A stretch of DNA of 64,000 nt from Streptomonospora salina. GTDB taxonomy: Bacteria; Actinomycetota; Actinomycetes; Streptosporangiales; Streptosporangiaceae. Every line of letters begins with the position of its first letter. Positions within the stretch are counted from its first letter, which is position 1. The stretch spans positions 3,556,501 through 3,620,500 of the forward strand of contig NZ_JACHLY010000001.1 in NCBI RefSeq assembly GCF_014204715.1, written 5' to 3'. Below, piece by piece: positions 1-8,901 of this stretch. Under the pieces are notes generated by a model. That model did not search any database and had not been told where the DNA came from. It saw only the letters and a list, made by a program, of their open reading frames with translations. The position numbers and the translations under genes were made by a program.

Positions 1-80
1 GTCACTCTCTCGGGCGCCGGTCCATCGGGCGGGGAGCCGGGCTCCGGTCCACGACACCGGGCGCGGTGGAGGGAGTCTGA

Positions 81-2018
81 GTGCTTACCGAAAGCACCGG
101 CCGGATCCACGGCCGCAACGAAGCGGTCGAGGACCTCAGAAACCATATGAGACGCGCAGTCCCGGCGGAAAAGCGGCCCGGTCTGCTGCTGTACACCGGG
201 ACCGGCGGAAGCGGAAAGTCGGCCCTCCTCGGCAAGTTCGAGGATGAACTCCGTCAGATCGTTCCCTATGCGGCTTTCGATTTCGCCCGTGCCGGAAACG
301 ACTTCGGCCTCCCGGAGGTGCTTTCGGTTCTGGCGTTCCAACTGGGCCAGCGGTGCCCGGGGTACGGCCGCTTGCGGTTCCACCGGCTCGTGATGGGTCG
401 GCTGGCGATGAAAGAGAAGGTCGACTTCACCGACCATGCGGGTGCGCGGCGCCACGTCCTCCACGTGCTGCGCAACTACCGCGGGAAAGGCCGGGTCTAC
501 GACGCCGTATGGGCGTTCACCCGCGAGAGCGCCGGCGGTCTGGCGGGGGCGGCCGGTCTCCCGGAGCCGCTGAAGTCCTCCGTCGGCGCGGTCGCGGCAC
601 GGGGAATCGACTTCATCGGATCCCGCGAATCGAGCGGTTCCTTCCTGCTGGGCGAGTCCTTCCGCTGGTACGAGCACCGCGGCCGGGGGGACACCGGAAA
701 GCCGCTGGACTCCCTGGTCAAGCTCAGCGCCTACGCGGGAAATCTCGCCGACCCGGCGAAGCGCGAGTTCGTCGACACGACCCTGATCGAGGCGTTCCTG
801 GCCGACCTCCGGGCGGCCTTCAGCCGCGGCCTGCGCGCCAAGCCGGGCATGTACGACTGCGTACTCCTGCTGGACAACATCGACAAGGAACTCGGCCAGG
901 AATTCCGGTCCCGGTTCCTGGCGGCGGTCAAGAGGGAAGCCAACACCGCCCTGTCCCCGGCTCCGCTGGTGGTGGCGGCCACCAGCCGCAGGCCGAGCGT
1001 GGCGGAGACGAACGAGAGCCGGGTACGCGTGCACCCGCTGCGGGACCTCACCGCCGACGAAGCGGCCGACCTGGCACCCACCGCTATGCCCGGCGACGTC
1101 CACCGCAGGTTCCCCGGCCTGGTGCACCGCCTCACAGGCGGCCATCCGGGTGCGACGGCGCTGCTGTTCGAGACCGCGGCGGCCTGGCCGACGGCCGCCG
1201 AAGGCGGGTTGGCCAAGCTGCTGGCCCAGCAGCACCCCCGAGACGACGGTGACGGAAACGCGCAGGCGACCGTCGAGGAGCGCCTGCGGGACGACCTCGT
1301 GCGCGGCCTGTCCGGAGTCCCCGCAGCCGCGGACGTGGACCGCGGGATGCTGGCGACGCTGGCGGCCTTCGCCGCCGCGCGCAGCGACGAGGACGCCGCC
1401 TGGATCGTCTCCGAGTACCTCGGAGGCTCGCTGACCGGATTCATCGGAGCCGAGTCGCTGTGGCGGTCGTGCCTGTGGCACGAGGGCGCCACCACCGGCG
1501 ACCGGGTGCTGCTGCGGCGACTGCTGTTGCGCTGGTCGTCCCAGCAGGGCGACGACCCCGTCCCGCGGCTGCGCGGCCGGCTGCGCGAGCGCTGCCGCAC
1601 CGGCGGCGACACGGTCGGCGAGCTGTACCACGCCCTGGGCGCCGGCGACGTCGCCGCGTGCTCGCGCGGGCTGGCCGAGAAGCTGCCGGAGACGGGCGAG
1701 GAGACCGACTGGGTCGGGCTGCTGCACGCGGTCACCGCGGTACCGCGGGTGGCCGATGCGACCGGTCCGGCGCCGTCCGACCCGCAGACGGAACCGGCGG
1801 GCCGGGTGGGGGACACGTGCGACCACCTGGCCGCGGTCGCCCGCGTCGCCGTCGGCCTGTGGCGCGTCGGCGACCCCTTCACCGTCGACGGCCGCTGGTT
1901 CCTGCACAAGCGGATCGCCCGGGACCTACAGGAACTGGCCAACCACGCGGGCAACCCGATGGCCCTGTACCAGGAGGCCGAGCGACACGGCGAACTCGCT
2001 CGGGACTGGGAGGAGTAG
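81..2018 (+). CDS. P-loop ATPase, AAA/STAND-like
   Basis: A 645-residue predicted cytosolic NTPase. Seen: Walker A GTGGSGKS at residues 40-47, a Walker B-like strand VLLLDNID at about 261-268, and a sensor-like strand VVAATSRRPS at about 297-306, followed by a long helical Arg/Ala/Leu-rich C-terminal half. There is no transmembrane segment and no effector domain I can name. The GTG start has GGAGGGAG at 68-75, 5 nt upstream. It ends 45 nt before the first of two paralogous membrane-anchored binding-protein genes, so it is probably co-transcribed with at least that gene. The fold assignment (AAA or STAND, as in signalling and conflict ATPases) is inferred from motif spacing only; an ordinary AAA ATPase is the alternative. 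Substrate and function are unknown. Confidence 0.75.
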   Translation: MLTESTGRIHGRNEAVEDLRNHMRRAVPAEKRPGLLLYTGTGGSGKSALLGKFEDELRQIVPYAAFDFARAGNDFGLPEVLSVLAFQLGQRCPGYGRLRFHRLVMGRLAMKEKVDFTDHAGARRHVLHVLRNYRGKGRVYDAVWAFTRESAGGLAGAAGLPEPLKSSVGAVAARGIDFIGSRESSGSFLLGESFRWYEHRGRGDTGKPLDSLVKLSAYAGNLADPAKREFVDTTLIEAFLADLRAAFSRGLRAKPGMYDCVLLLDNIDKELGQEFRSRFLAAVKREANTALSPAPLVVAATSRRPSVAETNESRVRVHPLRDLTADEAADLAPTAMPGDVHRRFPGLVHRLTGGHPGATALLFETAAAWPTAAEGGLAKLLAQQHPRDDGDGNAQATVEERLRDDLVRGLSGVPAAADVDRGMLATLAAFAAARSDEDAAWIVSEYLGGSLTGFIGAESLWRSCLWHEGATTGDRVLLRRLLLRWSSQQGDDPVPRLRGRLRERCRTGGDTVGELYHALGAGDVAACSRGLAEKLPETGEETDWVGLLHAVTAVPRVADATGPAPSDPQTEPAGRVGDTCDHLAAVARVAVGLWRVGDPFTVDGRWFLHKRIARDLQELANHAGNPMALYQEAERHGELARDWEE

Positions 2019-2063
2019 CCGGCCGCACCCCCGTTCGGCGGACGGCAGAACCGAGGAGGATAC

Positions 2064-3617
2064 GTGTCGCAGGAGAATTCGGCCGAGTCCACCGGAGACG
2101 ACTCCGGCAACGAAGGAGCCATCCCGCGCCCATGGCCCGTGCGGCTCTGGGAGCAACGGCGCCGCATCCTGGCCTGGGGAGCGGCGGCCACGGCGCTCGT
2201 GCTCGTCGCGGGCGCCCTGTGGTGGGGCGTGCCCCGCCTGCGCTGCGGCGGGCTGGGCAACGGGGTCAGCCACGTCGACGGGGAATGCGTCGGAGTCACC
2301 GACGGCTCGTTCGTCTTCGCCGAGGAGGAGCTGGGGGAGGTCCAGCGCAACATCGACGCCGAGAACCGATGGGCCGCATCCCGGGCCGAGCAGACCGGCG
2401 TGCCGCTGGTCAAGGTCGCGCTGCTGGCGCCCCTGACCCCCGAACCCAACGGCGCGATCACCCCCGGCCAGGTGCGCAGCGCCTTGGAAGGCGCCTACGT
2501 GGCCCTGCGCCGGGCCAACCGCAGCGGGTTTCCGCGCGGCGACGATCCGCTGATCCAGCTCCGCCTCGCCAACGAGGGCAGCCGCCAAGCACAGTGGCGC
2601 ACGACCGTGTCCCGAATCGAGGAGATGACCGAAGACGACGTCCCGCTGGTCGCGGTGCTGGGGCAGGCGCTGAGCACCACGCGCACGCGCCGGGCCGCCG
2701 AGCGGCTCTCGGACCGGGGGATCCCGATGGTCACCGGCGCCACCACGGCCGACGGCCTCGACCACGCCGAGATCCCCGGCCTGATCCGGGCGGCGCCCAG
2801 CAATACGGATTTCGCCGCGGCGCTGGACGGCTACGTCGACGGCCGCGACGACCTCGAAACGGCGGTAATGGTCTTCGACCGGGTCTCCGACGACCTGTTC
2901 GTCAACACGCTGCGCACGGCCTACGAGGAGAAACTCGGCGACCACATCGCCTTCCCCGACCAGCCGTTCTCGGGACGGGCGATCGCCGACGAAGGCACGA
3001 ACGTCTTCTACCCCATCACCCAGAACATCTGCTCGGCCGAGCCGGACATGGTGTTCTTCGCCGGGCGGGCGACCGACATGCGGCTGTTCATCGACGCGCT
3101 GGCCAGCAGCGCGGGCGTGTGCACCGAGCCGCTGTCGGTGCTCTTCGCCGAGGTGGGCATGTATCCGTGGGACGACGAGGCCCTGGACACCCTGCACGAC
3201 CGGGACATCACCATCCTCAACGCGTCGGGTTTCGACCCCCGCTGGGCCGAGGGCGGCGGGCAGGACCCGCCCGACGGGTTCGCCGCCTTCCGCGACCACT
3301 TCGGCGACCTGGTGGACCGCTCTCCCGAGGCGCTCGACAACGGTTACGCCGCGACCTATCACGACGCCATGGCGGTCACGGTGAACGCGATCCGCATCAC
3401 CGACCCGCGGAACGAGGACGCTCCTCCGCCCGCGCCCCAGGACATCCGCGACCGGCTGCTGCTGCTCAACGAGCAGCACGACGTCCAGGGCGCGACCGGA
3501 ACCCTGAGTTTCACCCAGGACCGCTCGGGCAACCCGGTGGGCAAGCACGTCCCGGTGGTGCCCGTCCCGTTCTCGGAGGAGGCCGGCGACAGCGCCACCT
3601 ACGTCACCGGCTCGTAG
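2064..3617 (+). CDS. membrane-anchored type-1 periplasmic-binding receptor (paralogue 1)
   Basis: 517 residues. A charged cytoplasmic N-terminus of about 35 residues is followed by one transmembrane helix (about 38-56) and a large outer domain of the LivJ/amide type-1 periplasmic-binding fold (VKVALLAPLTP, GAYVALRRAN, LIQLRLANEG, LGQALSTTRT, GIPMVTGATT). Two cysteines just outside the membrane (LRCGG and GECVGVTDGS) are kept in the neighbour and may form a disulfide. It lacks a lipobox, and no ABC permease or ATPase subunits are adjacent, so it is more likely a sensor or scaffold than a transport component. The GTG start has GAGGAGGA at 2053-2060. A hairpin terminator follows. About half of its residues look identical to those of the next gene. 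The ligand is unknown. Confidence 0.8.
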   Translation: MSQENSAESTGDDSGNEGAIPRPWPVRLWEQRRRILAWGAAATALVLVAGALWWGVPRLRCGGLGNGVSHVDGECVGVTDGSFVFAEEELGEVQRNIDAENRWAASRAEQTGVPLVKVALLAPLTPEPNGAITPGQVRSALEGAYVALRRANRSGFPRGDDPLIQLRLANEGSRQAQWRTTVSRIEEMTEDDVPLVAVLGQALSTTRTRRAAERLSDRGIPMVTGATTADGLDHAEIPGLIRAAPSNTDFAAALDGYVDGRDDLETAVMVFDRVSDDLFVNTLRTAYEEKLGDHIAFPDQPFSGRAIADEGTNVFYPITQNICSAEPDMVFFAGRATDMRLFIDALASSAGVCTEPLSVLFAEVGMYPWDDEALDTLHDRDITILNASGFDPRWAEGGGQDPPDGFAAFRDHFGDLVDRSPEALDNGYAATYHDAMAVTVNAIRITDPRNEDAPPPAPQDIRDRLLLLNEQHDVQGATGTLSFTQDRSGNPVGKHVPVVPVPFSEEAGDSATYVTGS

Positions 3618-3631
3618 CGCCCAGCGGCGGC

Positions 3632-3663
3632 GGGCCGCCCGGTTCCCGGAGTCCGGGCGGCCC
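3632..3663 (+). terminator. hairpin terminator after first binding-receptor gene
   Basis: Perfect 11-bp stem, GGGCCGCCCGG (3632-3642) with CCGGGCGGCCC (3653-3663) and a 10-nt loop, starting 14 nt after the stop codon. There is no T-run, as is usual for actinobacterial hairpins. It suggests the second paralogue has its own promoter. Confidence 0.6.
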
Positions 3664-3966
3664 CCGGCGGATTCCGCGCGCGGTACGTGGGGGTGATGCC
3701 CCGATTCTCCGGTAGCGCACAGTGATCGAGTGCTACCTTTCCGGTGAATCCGCGCGCGGCTCGCGCAGCGCGGCGGCTCCGGCCGCCCCCGACACCGGCG
3801 CACCGCCGGTCCCCTCGTTCCCACCGGACTTCCCGGCCGCGCCCCAGGATCCGGCCTCCTCGGAACACGGCACCGATCCGGGACGCCGGGCGGCGCCCGA
3901 CCCGGCGGAACCCGGGCGACGACCCCCCGATACCCCAGCACTCCCAGAAGGAAGGTGAGGACGCCT

Positions 3967-5511
3967 GTGACACCGCACGCGACTCCGCACCGCGCGCCGC
4001 CCGGCTCCGCGGGCGGCGCGTTCCCCCCGCCGAAGCCGGTCTCCCTCTTCCGGTTCCTGATGCGGATCCTGGGCCTCGTCGCGGCCGGTGCGGCACTGGC
4101 GCTGGTCGCGTCCTCCGCCTGGTGGGCGGTGCCGGCCCTGCGGTGCGGCGGCCCCGTGGGCGCGATCCGGTCCGTGGACGGCCAGTGCGTCGGTGTCACC
4201 GACGGCTCCTTCGAGTTCTCGGACGACTTCGCCGGAATCCAGGACGACATCCGCGCCGAGAACGAGCGGGTCGCGCGGATGGTGGCCGAGGAGGGCGCCG
4301 CCGCCGTCAAGGTCGCCCTGCTGGCGCCGCTGACCCCCGTCGAGTCCGGGCCGATCTCGCCGGGTCAGGTCCGCAGCCTGCTCGAAGGCGCCTACGTCGG
4401 GGTGTACCGGGCCAACCGCACGAACGAGTTCGGAGACAAGAAGCCGCTCATCCAGCTCTACCTGGCCAACGAGGGCAGCCGGCAGCTCCAGTGGCGCTAC
4501 CCCGTTTCCCGGATCGAGGACATGACCGACGACGACATCCCGCTCGTGGCGGTGATGGGCCAGGCCCTGAGCACGACGCGCACGCAGCAGGCGGCCGAGC
4601 GGCTCTCGGACCGGGGGATCGCCATGGTCACCGCCACAGCGACCGGGGACGGGCTCGACCACGGCGGCGTCCCCGGCCTGCTGCGCGCCTCGCCGAGCAA
4701 CACCGACTTCGCCGCGGCGCTGGACCGCTACCTCACGGGCCGCGACGATCTGGAGTCGGGGATCATGGTCTACGACCGGGTCCAGGAGGACCTCTTCGTG
4801 TCCACGCTGCGCGCCGCCTACCAGCGGCGCCTGGGTGATCACTTCGATTTCCCGCACCAGGGGTTCTCCGGCGCCTCGGTCGTCGACGGCGGGGCCGACG
4901 TCTTCTTCCCCATCAGGCAGACCATCTGCACGGCCCGGCCCGACATGGTCGCCTTCGCGGGGCGCGCGACGGACCTGCGGACGTTTCTGAACGTGCTGAG
5001 CGAGCGGGTCTGCAACGCAGACCCCGTATCGGTCCTGTTCGCCGAGACCGGCCGCTACCCCTGGAGCGACGAGGACCTGGCGATGCTGCAGGAGGGCAAC
5101 ATCACCATCCTCAACGCCACCTCCGCCGATCCCCGGTGGGCCGAGCCGGGCGACCAGGGCGAGCCGGCGGGCTACGCCGACTTCCACGAGCGCTATCGCG
5201 GCCTGGTCAGCCGGGATCCGCAGAAGCTGGAGAACGGCTACGCCGTCGCGTTCCACGACGCCATGGCGGTCACGGTCCGGGCCGTGCGCATCGCCGACCC
5301 CTTCGGGGACGGTCCGCCGACCCTGCGCGAAGTCCGCGACCACCTGCTGCTGCTGAACGAGCGGCACACGGTCCGGGCGGCCACCGGGACCCTGAGCTTC
5401 AGCTCCGAGCGGGACGGCAACCCCGGCGGCAAACACGTCCCGGTGGTGCCCGTCCCGTTCTCGGAGGAGGCCGCCGACGACGCCCCCTACGTCACCGCCG
5501 ACCCGTCGTAG
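3967..5511 (+). CDS. membrane-anchored type-1 periplasmic-binding receptor (paralogue 2)
   Basis: 514 residues from the GTG at 3967, chosen because AGGTGAGG (3953-3960) lies 6 nt upstream; another GTG at 3955 has no well-placed site. Architecture matches the preceding gene: short Pro/Arg-rich cytoplasmic tail, one transmembrane helix, the Cys pair in LRCGG and GQCVGVTDGS, then a LivJ-like binding domain with the same landmarks (LLAPLTPV, GAYVGVYRAN, QALSTTRTQQ, KHVPVVPVPFSEEA). The pair is a tandem duplication. The most divergent part is the N-terminal tail before the membrane helix, which would fit different cytoplasmic partners. The 303 nt between the terminator at 3663 and this start hold a 78-codon Pro-rich frame (3722-3958) that I do not regard as a gene. 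Ligand and partner are unknown. Confidence 0.8.
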   Translation: MTPHATPHRAPPGSAGGAFPPPKPVSLFRFLMRILGLVAAGAALALVASSAWWAVPALRCGGPVGAIRSVDGQCVGVTDGSFEFSDDFAGIQDDIRAENERVARMVAEEGAAAVKVALLAPLTPVESGPISPGQVRSLLEGAYVGVYRANRTNEFGDKKPLIQLYLANEGSRQLQWRYPVSRIEDMTDDDIPLVAVMGQALSTTRTQQAAERLSDRGIAMVTATATGDGLDHGGVPGLLRASPSNTDFAAALDRYLTGRDDLESGIMVYDRVQEDLFVSTLRAAYQRRLGDHFDFPHQGFSGASVVDGGADVFFPIRQTICTARPDMVAFAGRATDLRTFLNVLSERVCNADPVSVLFAETGRYPWSDEDLAMLQEGNITILNATSADPRWAEPGDQGEPAGYADFHERYRGLVSRDPQKLENGYAVAFHDAMAVTVRAVRIADPFGDGPPTLREVRDHLLLLNERHTVRAATGTLSFSSERDGNPGGKHVPVVPVPFSEEAADDAPYVTADPS

Positions 5512-5689
5512 GACCGCCCGGCGGCGGGGCGGCTTCGGCACGGTCTGAGCGCCTGTCGGGCGGGTCCGCCGGAAACGATCTCGGGGGTTGCACCGTTCTC
5601 CGGCGCCGCGCCGGTAACAACCCCGCGCTCGGCGGGACCGGGGCCGGGCCGCATCCCGGCGCCGCCCGCGCCGCCGGTCCGTGTGCTGG

Positions 5690-5695
5690 CACAAT
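5690..5695 (+). promoter_or_regulatory. -10-like box for leaderless rsmA
   Basis: CACAAT lies 6 nt before the GTG at 5702, the distance expected when transcription starts at the start codon itself. There is no Shine-Dalgarno sequence before this GTG and no clear -35 box. It departs from TAnnnT at the first base, so support is modest. Confidence 0.35.
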
Positions 5696-5701
5696 GTTGC
5701 G

Positions 5702-6622
5702 GTGACCCAATCCGATTCCTCCGGCGATGCGCGCCTGCTCACGCCCGGCGACGTGCGGCGGCTCGCCGAACGCACGGGGCTGCGGCCGACCAAGACGCTC
5801 GGGCAGAACTTCGTCGTCGACGGCGGGACCGTGCGGCGCATCGTGCGCACGGCCGAGGTCGGTGGCGACGACGCGGTGCTGGAGGTCGGCCCCGGGCTCG
5901 GGTCGCTGACCCTCGCGCTGCTGCCCCACGTCCGCGCCGTCACGGCCGTGGAAGTCGACCCGCGCCTGGCCGAGACGCTGCCGCAGACGGCGGCGGAGTT
6001 CTGCCCCGCCTACGCCCGCCGACTACGCGTGGTCACCGCCGACGCGGTGCGCGTCACCGCGATCCCGGGACCCGCCCCTACGGCGCTGGTCGCCAACCTG
6101 CCCTACAACGTCGCCGTCCCGGTACTGCTGCACCTGCTGGAACTGCTGCCGAGCTTGGAGCGCGTGCTCGTCATGGTCCAGGCCGAGGTCGCCGACCGGC
6201 TCGCCGCCGCTCCGGGCAGTCGGACCTACGGCGCGCCCTCGGCCAAGGCGGCCTGGTACGCCGAGGTGCGCAGGGCGGGGTCGGTCGGACGCGGCGTTTT
6301 CTGGCCGGTGCCCAACGTCGGGTCCGGGCTCGTCGCGCTGCGGCGCAGGAGCGCACCGCCCACCGGCGCCGACGGGGCGCGGCCCGACCGCCGCGCGGTG
6401 TTCGCGGTCGTCGACGCCGCCTTCGCGCAGCGGCGCAAGACCCTGCGTGCGGCGCTGGCCGGCTGGGCGGGCTCGGCGGCGGCGGCCGAACGAGTGCTGC
6501 GGGCCGCCGGAATCGACCCGGGCGCCCGCGGGGAGTCGCTGGACATCGCGGCATTCGCCGGGATCGCCGCGCACGCCGACCGCGCCGCCGACCCCGGCGA
6601 AGCCGGGAACGGGAGCGGCTGA
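5702..6622 (+). CDS. rsmA: 16S rRNA (adenine1518/1519-N6) dimethyltransferase RsmA/KsgA
   Basis: 306 residues. Dimethylates two adjacent adenines in the helix-45 loop of 16S rRNA with S-adenosylmethionine during late 30S assembly. Seen: the [11 protein letters not shown]-terminal signature, SAM motif [12 protein letters not shown], acidic motif II (TAVEVDPRL), the catalytic NLPYN motif, and the C-terminal basic helical domain ([12 protein letters not shown]). The length is normal for actinobacterial homologues. I prefer the GTG at 5702 over the upstream GTG at 5681 because family conservation begins after it and a -10-like box sits just before it; it is probably leaderless. In many actinobacteria rsmA is followed directly by ispE; here a kinase gene on the opposite strand lies between them. 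Confidence 0.95.
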   Translation: MTQSDSSGDARLLTPGDVRRLAERTGLRPTKTLGQNFVVDGGTVRRIVRTAEVGGDDAVLEVGPGLGSLTLALLPHVRAVTAVEVDPRLAETLPQTAAEFCPAYARRLRVVTADAVRVTAIPGPAPTALVANLPYNVAVPVLLHLLELLPSLERVLVMVQAEVADRLAAAPGSRTYGAPSAKAAWYAEVRRAGSVGRGVFWPVPNVGSGLVALRRRSAPPTGADGARPDRRAVFAVVDAAFAQRRKTLRAALAGWAGSAAAAERVLRAAGIDPGARGESLDIAAFAGIAAHADRAADPGEAGNGSG

Positions 6623-6648
6623 ACCGCGGGAGCGCGGCCCTGCGGGCC

Positions 6649-8688
6649 TCAGCCCGCCCGGGTGACGTCGGCGACGTCGACCACGGCGGGCGAACCGCCG
6701 TCGCCGCTGCTCAGGTGCAGCGTTGCGGTGGCGACGTCGTTCTCGTCGGAGACGATGAACACCAGCCGGCCCTCGGCCCGCTCCCCGCTCGGCACGGGAT
6801 GCCACAGGGGAGCGCGGGCCTCGGTGCCCAGCGGCTCCGACGCCGGCAGGACCTCCTGGCGCCCCTCCAGCCGCTGCCGCTCGTGGTCCAGCGAGACGCG
6901 CTCGGGGCCGGTGTTGTGCACCGACAGCGCGAAGACGCAGTAGGTGCCGCGGTGCACCGTGGAGCGGCCCTCGATCTCGGCGGAGCACTCGTACTCCTGC
7001 ACCGTGAACACCATGCGGCCGTCGCCGGCGGTGTCGGGCGCCGCCGTCGCGTCGGCGGCGCCCTCGTCCTCGCCCTCGTCCTCGGCGTCGGGAGCGGCTT
7101 GCGCACCGCCGCCGTCGTCGTCCTCGGACCGGCCGTCGGAGTCCTCCGCCCCCGACGCCGACCCCGACCCGATCAGGTTCTGCATCCCCAGCAGCGTGAG
7201 CGTGGTGAACAGCAGTACGACCAGGACCACGGCGGCCACCGCGGTGACGGCCACCCAACGGCGCCGCCTGCCCGGCTGCACGGGTCGGTGCGGCGGCAGC
7301 GAGGCGGGCGGCACGTACGGCTGAGCGCGCGGGCGTGCGTTGGCCCCGGGGCCGTGCTCGTGGCCGGGAGGCGGCCCCGTCTGGTTCGGTGCGGCCGCGG
7401 GGAACTGGCCGGTCTGGTGCCCCTGTGGCCCTTGGTGCTGCTGCGGTCCCGGGCCCTGCGGTGCGCCCGGCCCGCCCGGCCCCGGCCCCTGCGGGGGGCC
7501 CGGGCCGGGCTGCGGGGGAGCGGGCGCCTGCGCCGCCTGGGGACCCTGGGGCCCTATGCCCGCCGGGCGCTGCACGGGTTGGCTGTGGTGGTTGGGCTGC
7601 GCCGGCATCGGTGCCTGCTGGGGCGGTCCCGGGTAGGGCTGGCCGCCGCCGGGGGGCGGGCCGCCCGGCCCCGGCTGGGGCGGATGGGGCATGCCGGTGG
7701 CGGTCTGGTGCGGGTTGGGCGGCGGCCCCGGCGGGGGCATGGGCCCCGCGGGCGGCAGGTTGGGCCGCCACGAGTTGTGCAGCGCATGGCTGACCATCTC
7801 GTTGGCGTCGTCGCCGCCGCTGCCGCCCTCGTCGCCGCCGGCCAGCTCCAGCAGCAGGTCCTGGGCCTTGGGCCGGCGATCGGGCTCCTTGGCCAGAGTC
7901 TGCGCCACCAGGCGGTCCAGCGGACTGTCGAGCGCGCCGATCTGCGGGTCGGCGAACAGCACCCGCTTGCCCAGCGTCATGGCGTCGCCGTTGCCGAACG
8001 GGTGGACGCCGCTGCCCGCGAACGCCACCAGGCACCCCCAGGCGAAGATGTCGGCCGAGGTGGTGACGTTCTCCTCCAGCAGCTGCTCCGGCGCCATCCA
8101 GCCGGGGCTGCCCATGACGATGCCGGTCTGGGTGTGGTTGGTCGAGGTGTTCATCGCCCGAGCGATGCCGAAGTCGATCACGCGCGGCCCCGACAGCGAC
8201 AGCAGCACGTTGGCCGGTTTCAGGTCGCGGTGCACCAGGCCGGTGCGGTGGATGGCCGCCAGCGCGGCGGCGATCCCCAGCGCGAAGCCGTGCAGGGTGC
8301 TGGAGTCCAGCGCGCCGTGCTCGGAGACGTGCTCGGCCAGCGCGGTGCCCGCGATGTACTCGGTGACCATGTACGGGCGGCCCTCGAAGGTCCCGTGGTC
8401 GAGCACTTTGGCCGTGCAGAAGGATGCGACCCTGCGGGCGTTCTCCATCTCGTCGCGGAAGCGCGCCCGCGTGGGCTCGTCGAAAGCGAGCTCGGGACGG
8501 ATCACCTTGATCGCGACGTGGGCGCCCTTCTCGGGGGTGCGGCCGAGGTAGACCGACCCCATTCCACCGCTGCCCAGGCGACCGGACAGCACATAGGGGC
8601 CGATGGTCGCCGGATCTCCGGCGGCCAGCGGTTCCAGGTTCTTCGGGAGCCCATCCGACGGCAAGCGACCCTCCCCGACGGTGTCCAA
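6649..8688 (-). CDS. transmembrane serine/threonine protein kinase, PknB-like
   Basis: 679 residues. The N-terminal Hanks-type kinase domain (about 30-285) has all the key motifs: Gly loop GSGGMG (39-44), Lys61 in AIKVI, HRDLKPAN (153-160), DFG (172-174) and APE (199-201), so it should be active. A Pro/Gln/Gly-rich linker (about 308-472) leads to one membrane helix (about 478-500) and an outer domain of about 170 residues with two Cys (YECSAEI, TYCVFALSV) that resembles DUF4352/telokin-like sensor domains. The kinase faces the cytoplasm and the C-terminus lies outside. The TTG start at 8688 has no good ribosome site; a TTG eight codons later (8664) sits 4 nt behind GGGGAGGG and is an alternative. 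The gene lies between rsmA and ispE on the opposite strand, and no substrate is suggested by context. Confidence 0.9.
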   Translation of the reverse strand: MDTVGEGRLPSDGLPKNLEPLAAGDPATIGPYVLSGRLGSGGMGSVYLGRTPEKGAHVAIKVIRPELAFDEPTRARFRDEMENARRVASFCTAKVLDHGTFEGRPYMVTEYIAGTALAEHVSEHGALDSSTLHGFALGIAAALAAIHRTGLVHRDLKPANVLLSLSGPRVIDFGIARAMNTSTNHTQTGIVMGSPGWMAPEQLLEENVTTSADIFAWGCLVAFAGSGVHPFGNGDAMTLGKRVLFADPQIGALDSPLDRLVAQTLAKEPDRRPKAQDLLLELAGGDEGGSGGDDANEMVSHALHNSWRPNLPPAGPMPPPGPPPNPHQTATGMPHPPQPGPGGPPPGGGQPYPGPPQQAPMPAQPNHHSQPVQRPAGIGPQGPQAAQAPAPPQPGPGPPQGPGPGGPGAPQGPGPQQHQGPQGHQTGQFPAAAPNQTGPPPGHEHGPGANARPRAQPYVPPASLPPHRPVQPGRRRRWVAVTAVAAVVLVVLLFTTLTLLGMQNLIGSGSASGAEDSDGRSEDDDGGGAQAAPDAEDEGEDEGAADATAAPDTAGDGRMVFTVQEYECSAEIEGRSTVHRGTYCVFALSVHNTGPERVSLDHERQRLEGRQEVLPASEPLGTEARAPLWHPVPSGERAEGRLVFIVSDENDVATATLHLSSGDGGSPAVVDVADVTRAG

Positions 8689-8864
8689 ACTCCGACGGTC
8701 CCCAAGGTAGCGGTGTTCGCGCCCAGATACCCACCCGGGCAGGCCACGGCGCCCGCATCCGGACGACCGGGATCCCGGGGCGGGCGGGAGCCCGCCGGCG
8801 AACCGCCCGCCGCCATCATGCGGCCGCGCCCGGGGCAGGGGCGACCGACATCGCGGTTGGGGGG

Positions 8865-8892
8865 TTCACGGGGGCGGGGATTCCTTTACGAT
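8865..8892 (+). promoter_or_regulatory. ispE promoter
   Basis: TTCACG (8865-8870), a 16-nt spacer and TACGAT (8887-8892), with the GTG start 9 nt further on. The transcript would be leaderless or have a leader of 1-3 nt, which agrees with the absence of a Shine-Dalgarno sequence. Confidence 0.5.
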
Positions 8893-8901
8893 CTAGGACT
8901 C

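Noticed and set aside
1460-3715. Very long Arg/Pro/Gly-rich frame overlapping the ATPase and first receptor
   Set aside because: Shadow of the true frames in GC-rich DNA; low-complexity residues only, no motifs, and the other frame has clear family signatures.
3722-3958. 78-codon Pro-rich frame before the second binding-receptor gene
   Set aside because: No ribosome site, arbitrary composition, and it ends inside the ribosome site of the next gene. GC-rich DNA yields many such frames.
5683-8901. Single open frame running from rsmA through the kinase region into ispE
   Set aside because: Only the last 312 codons resemble a family (IspE); the rest is antisense to the kinase gene.
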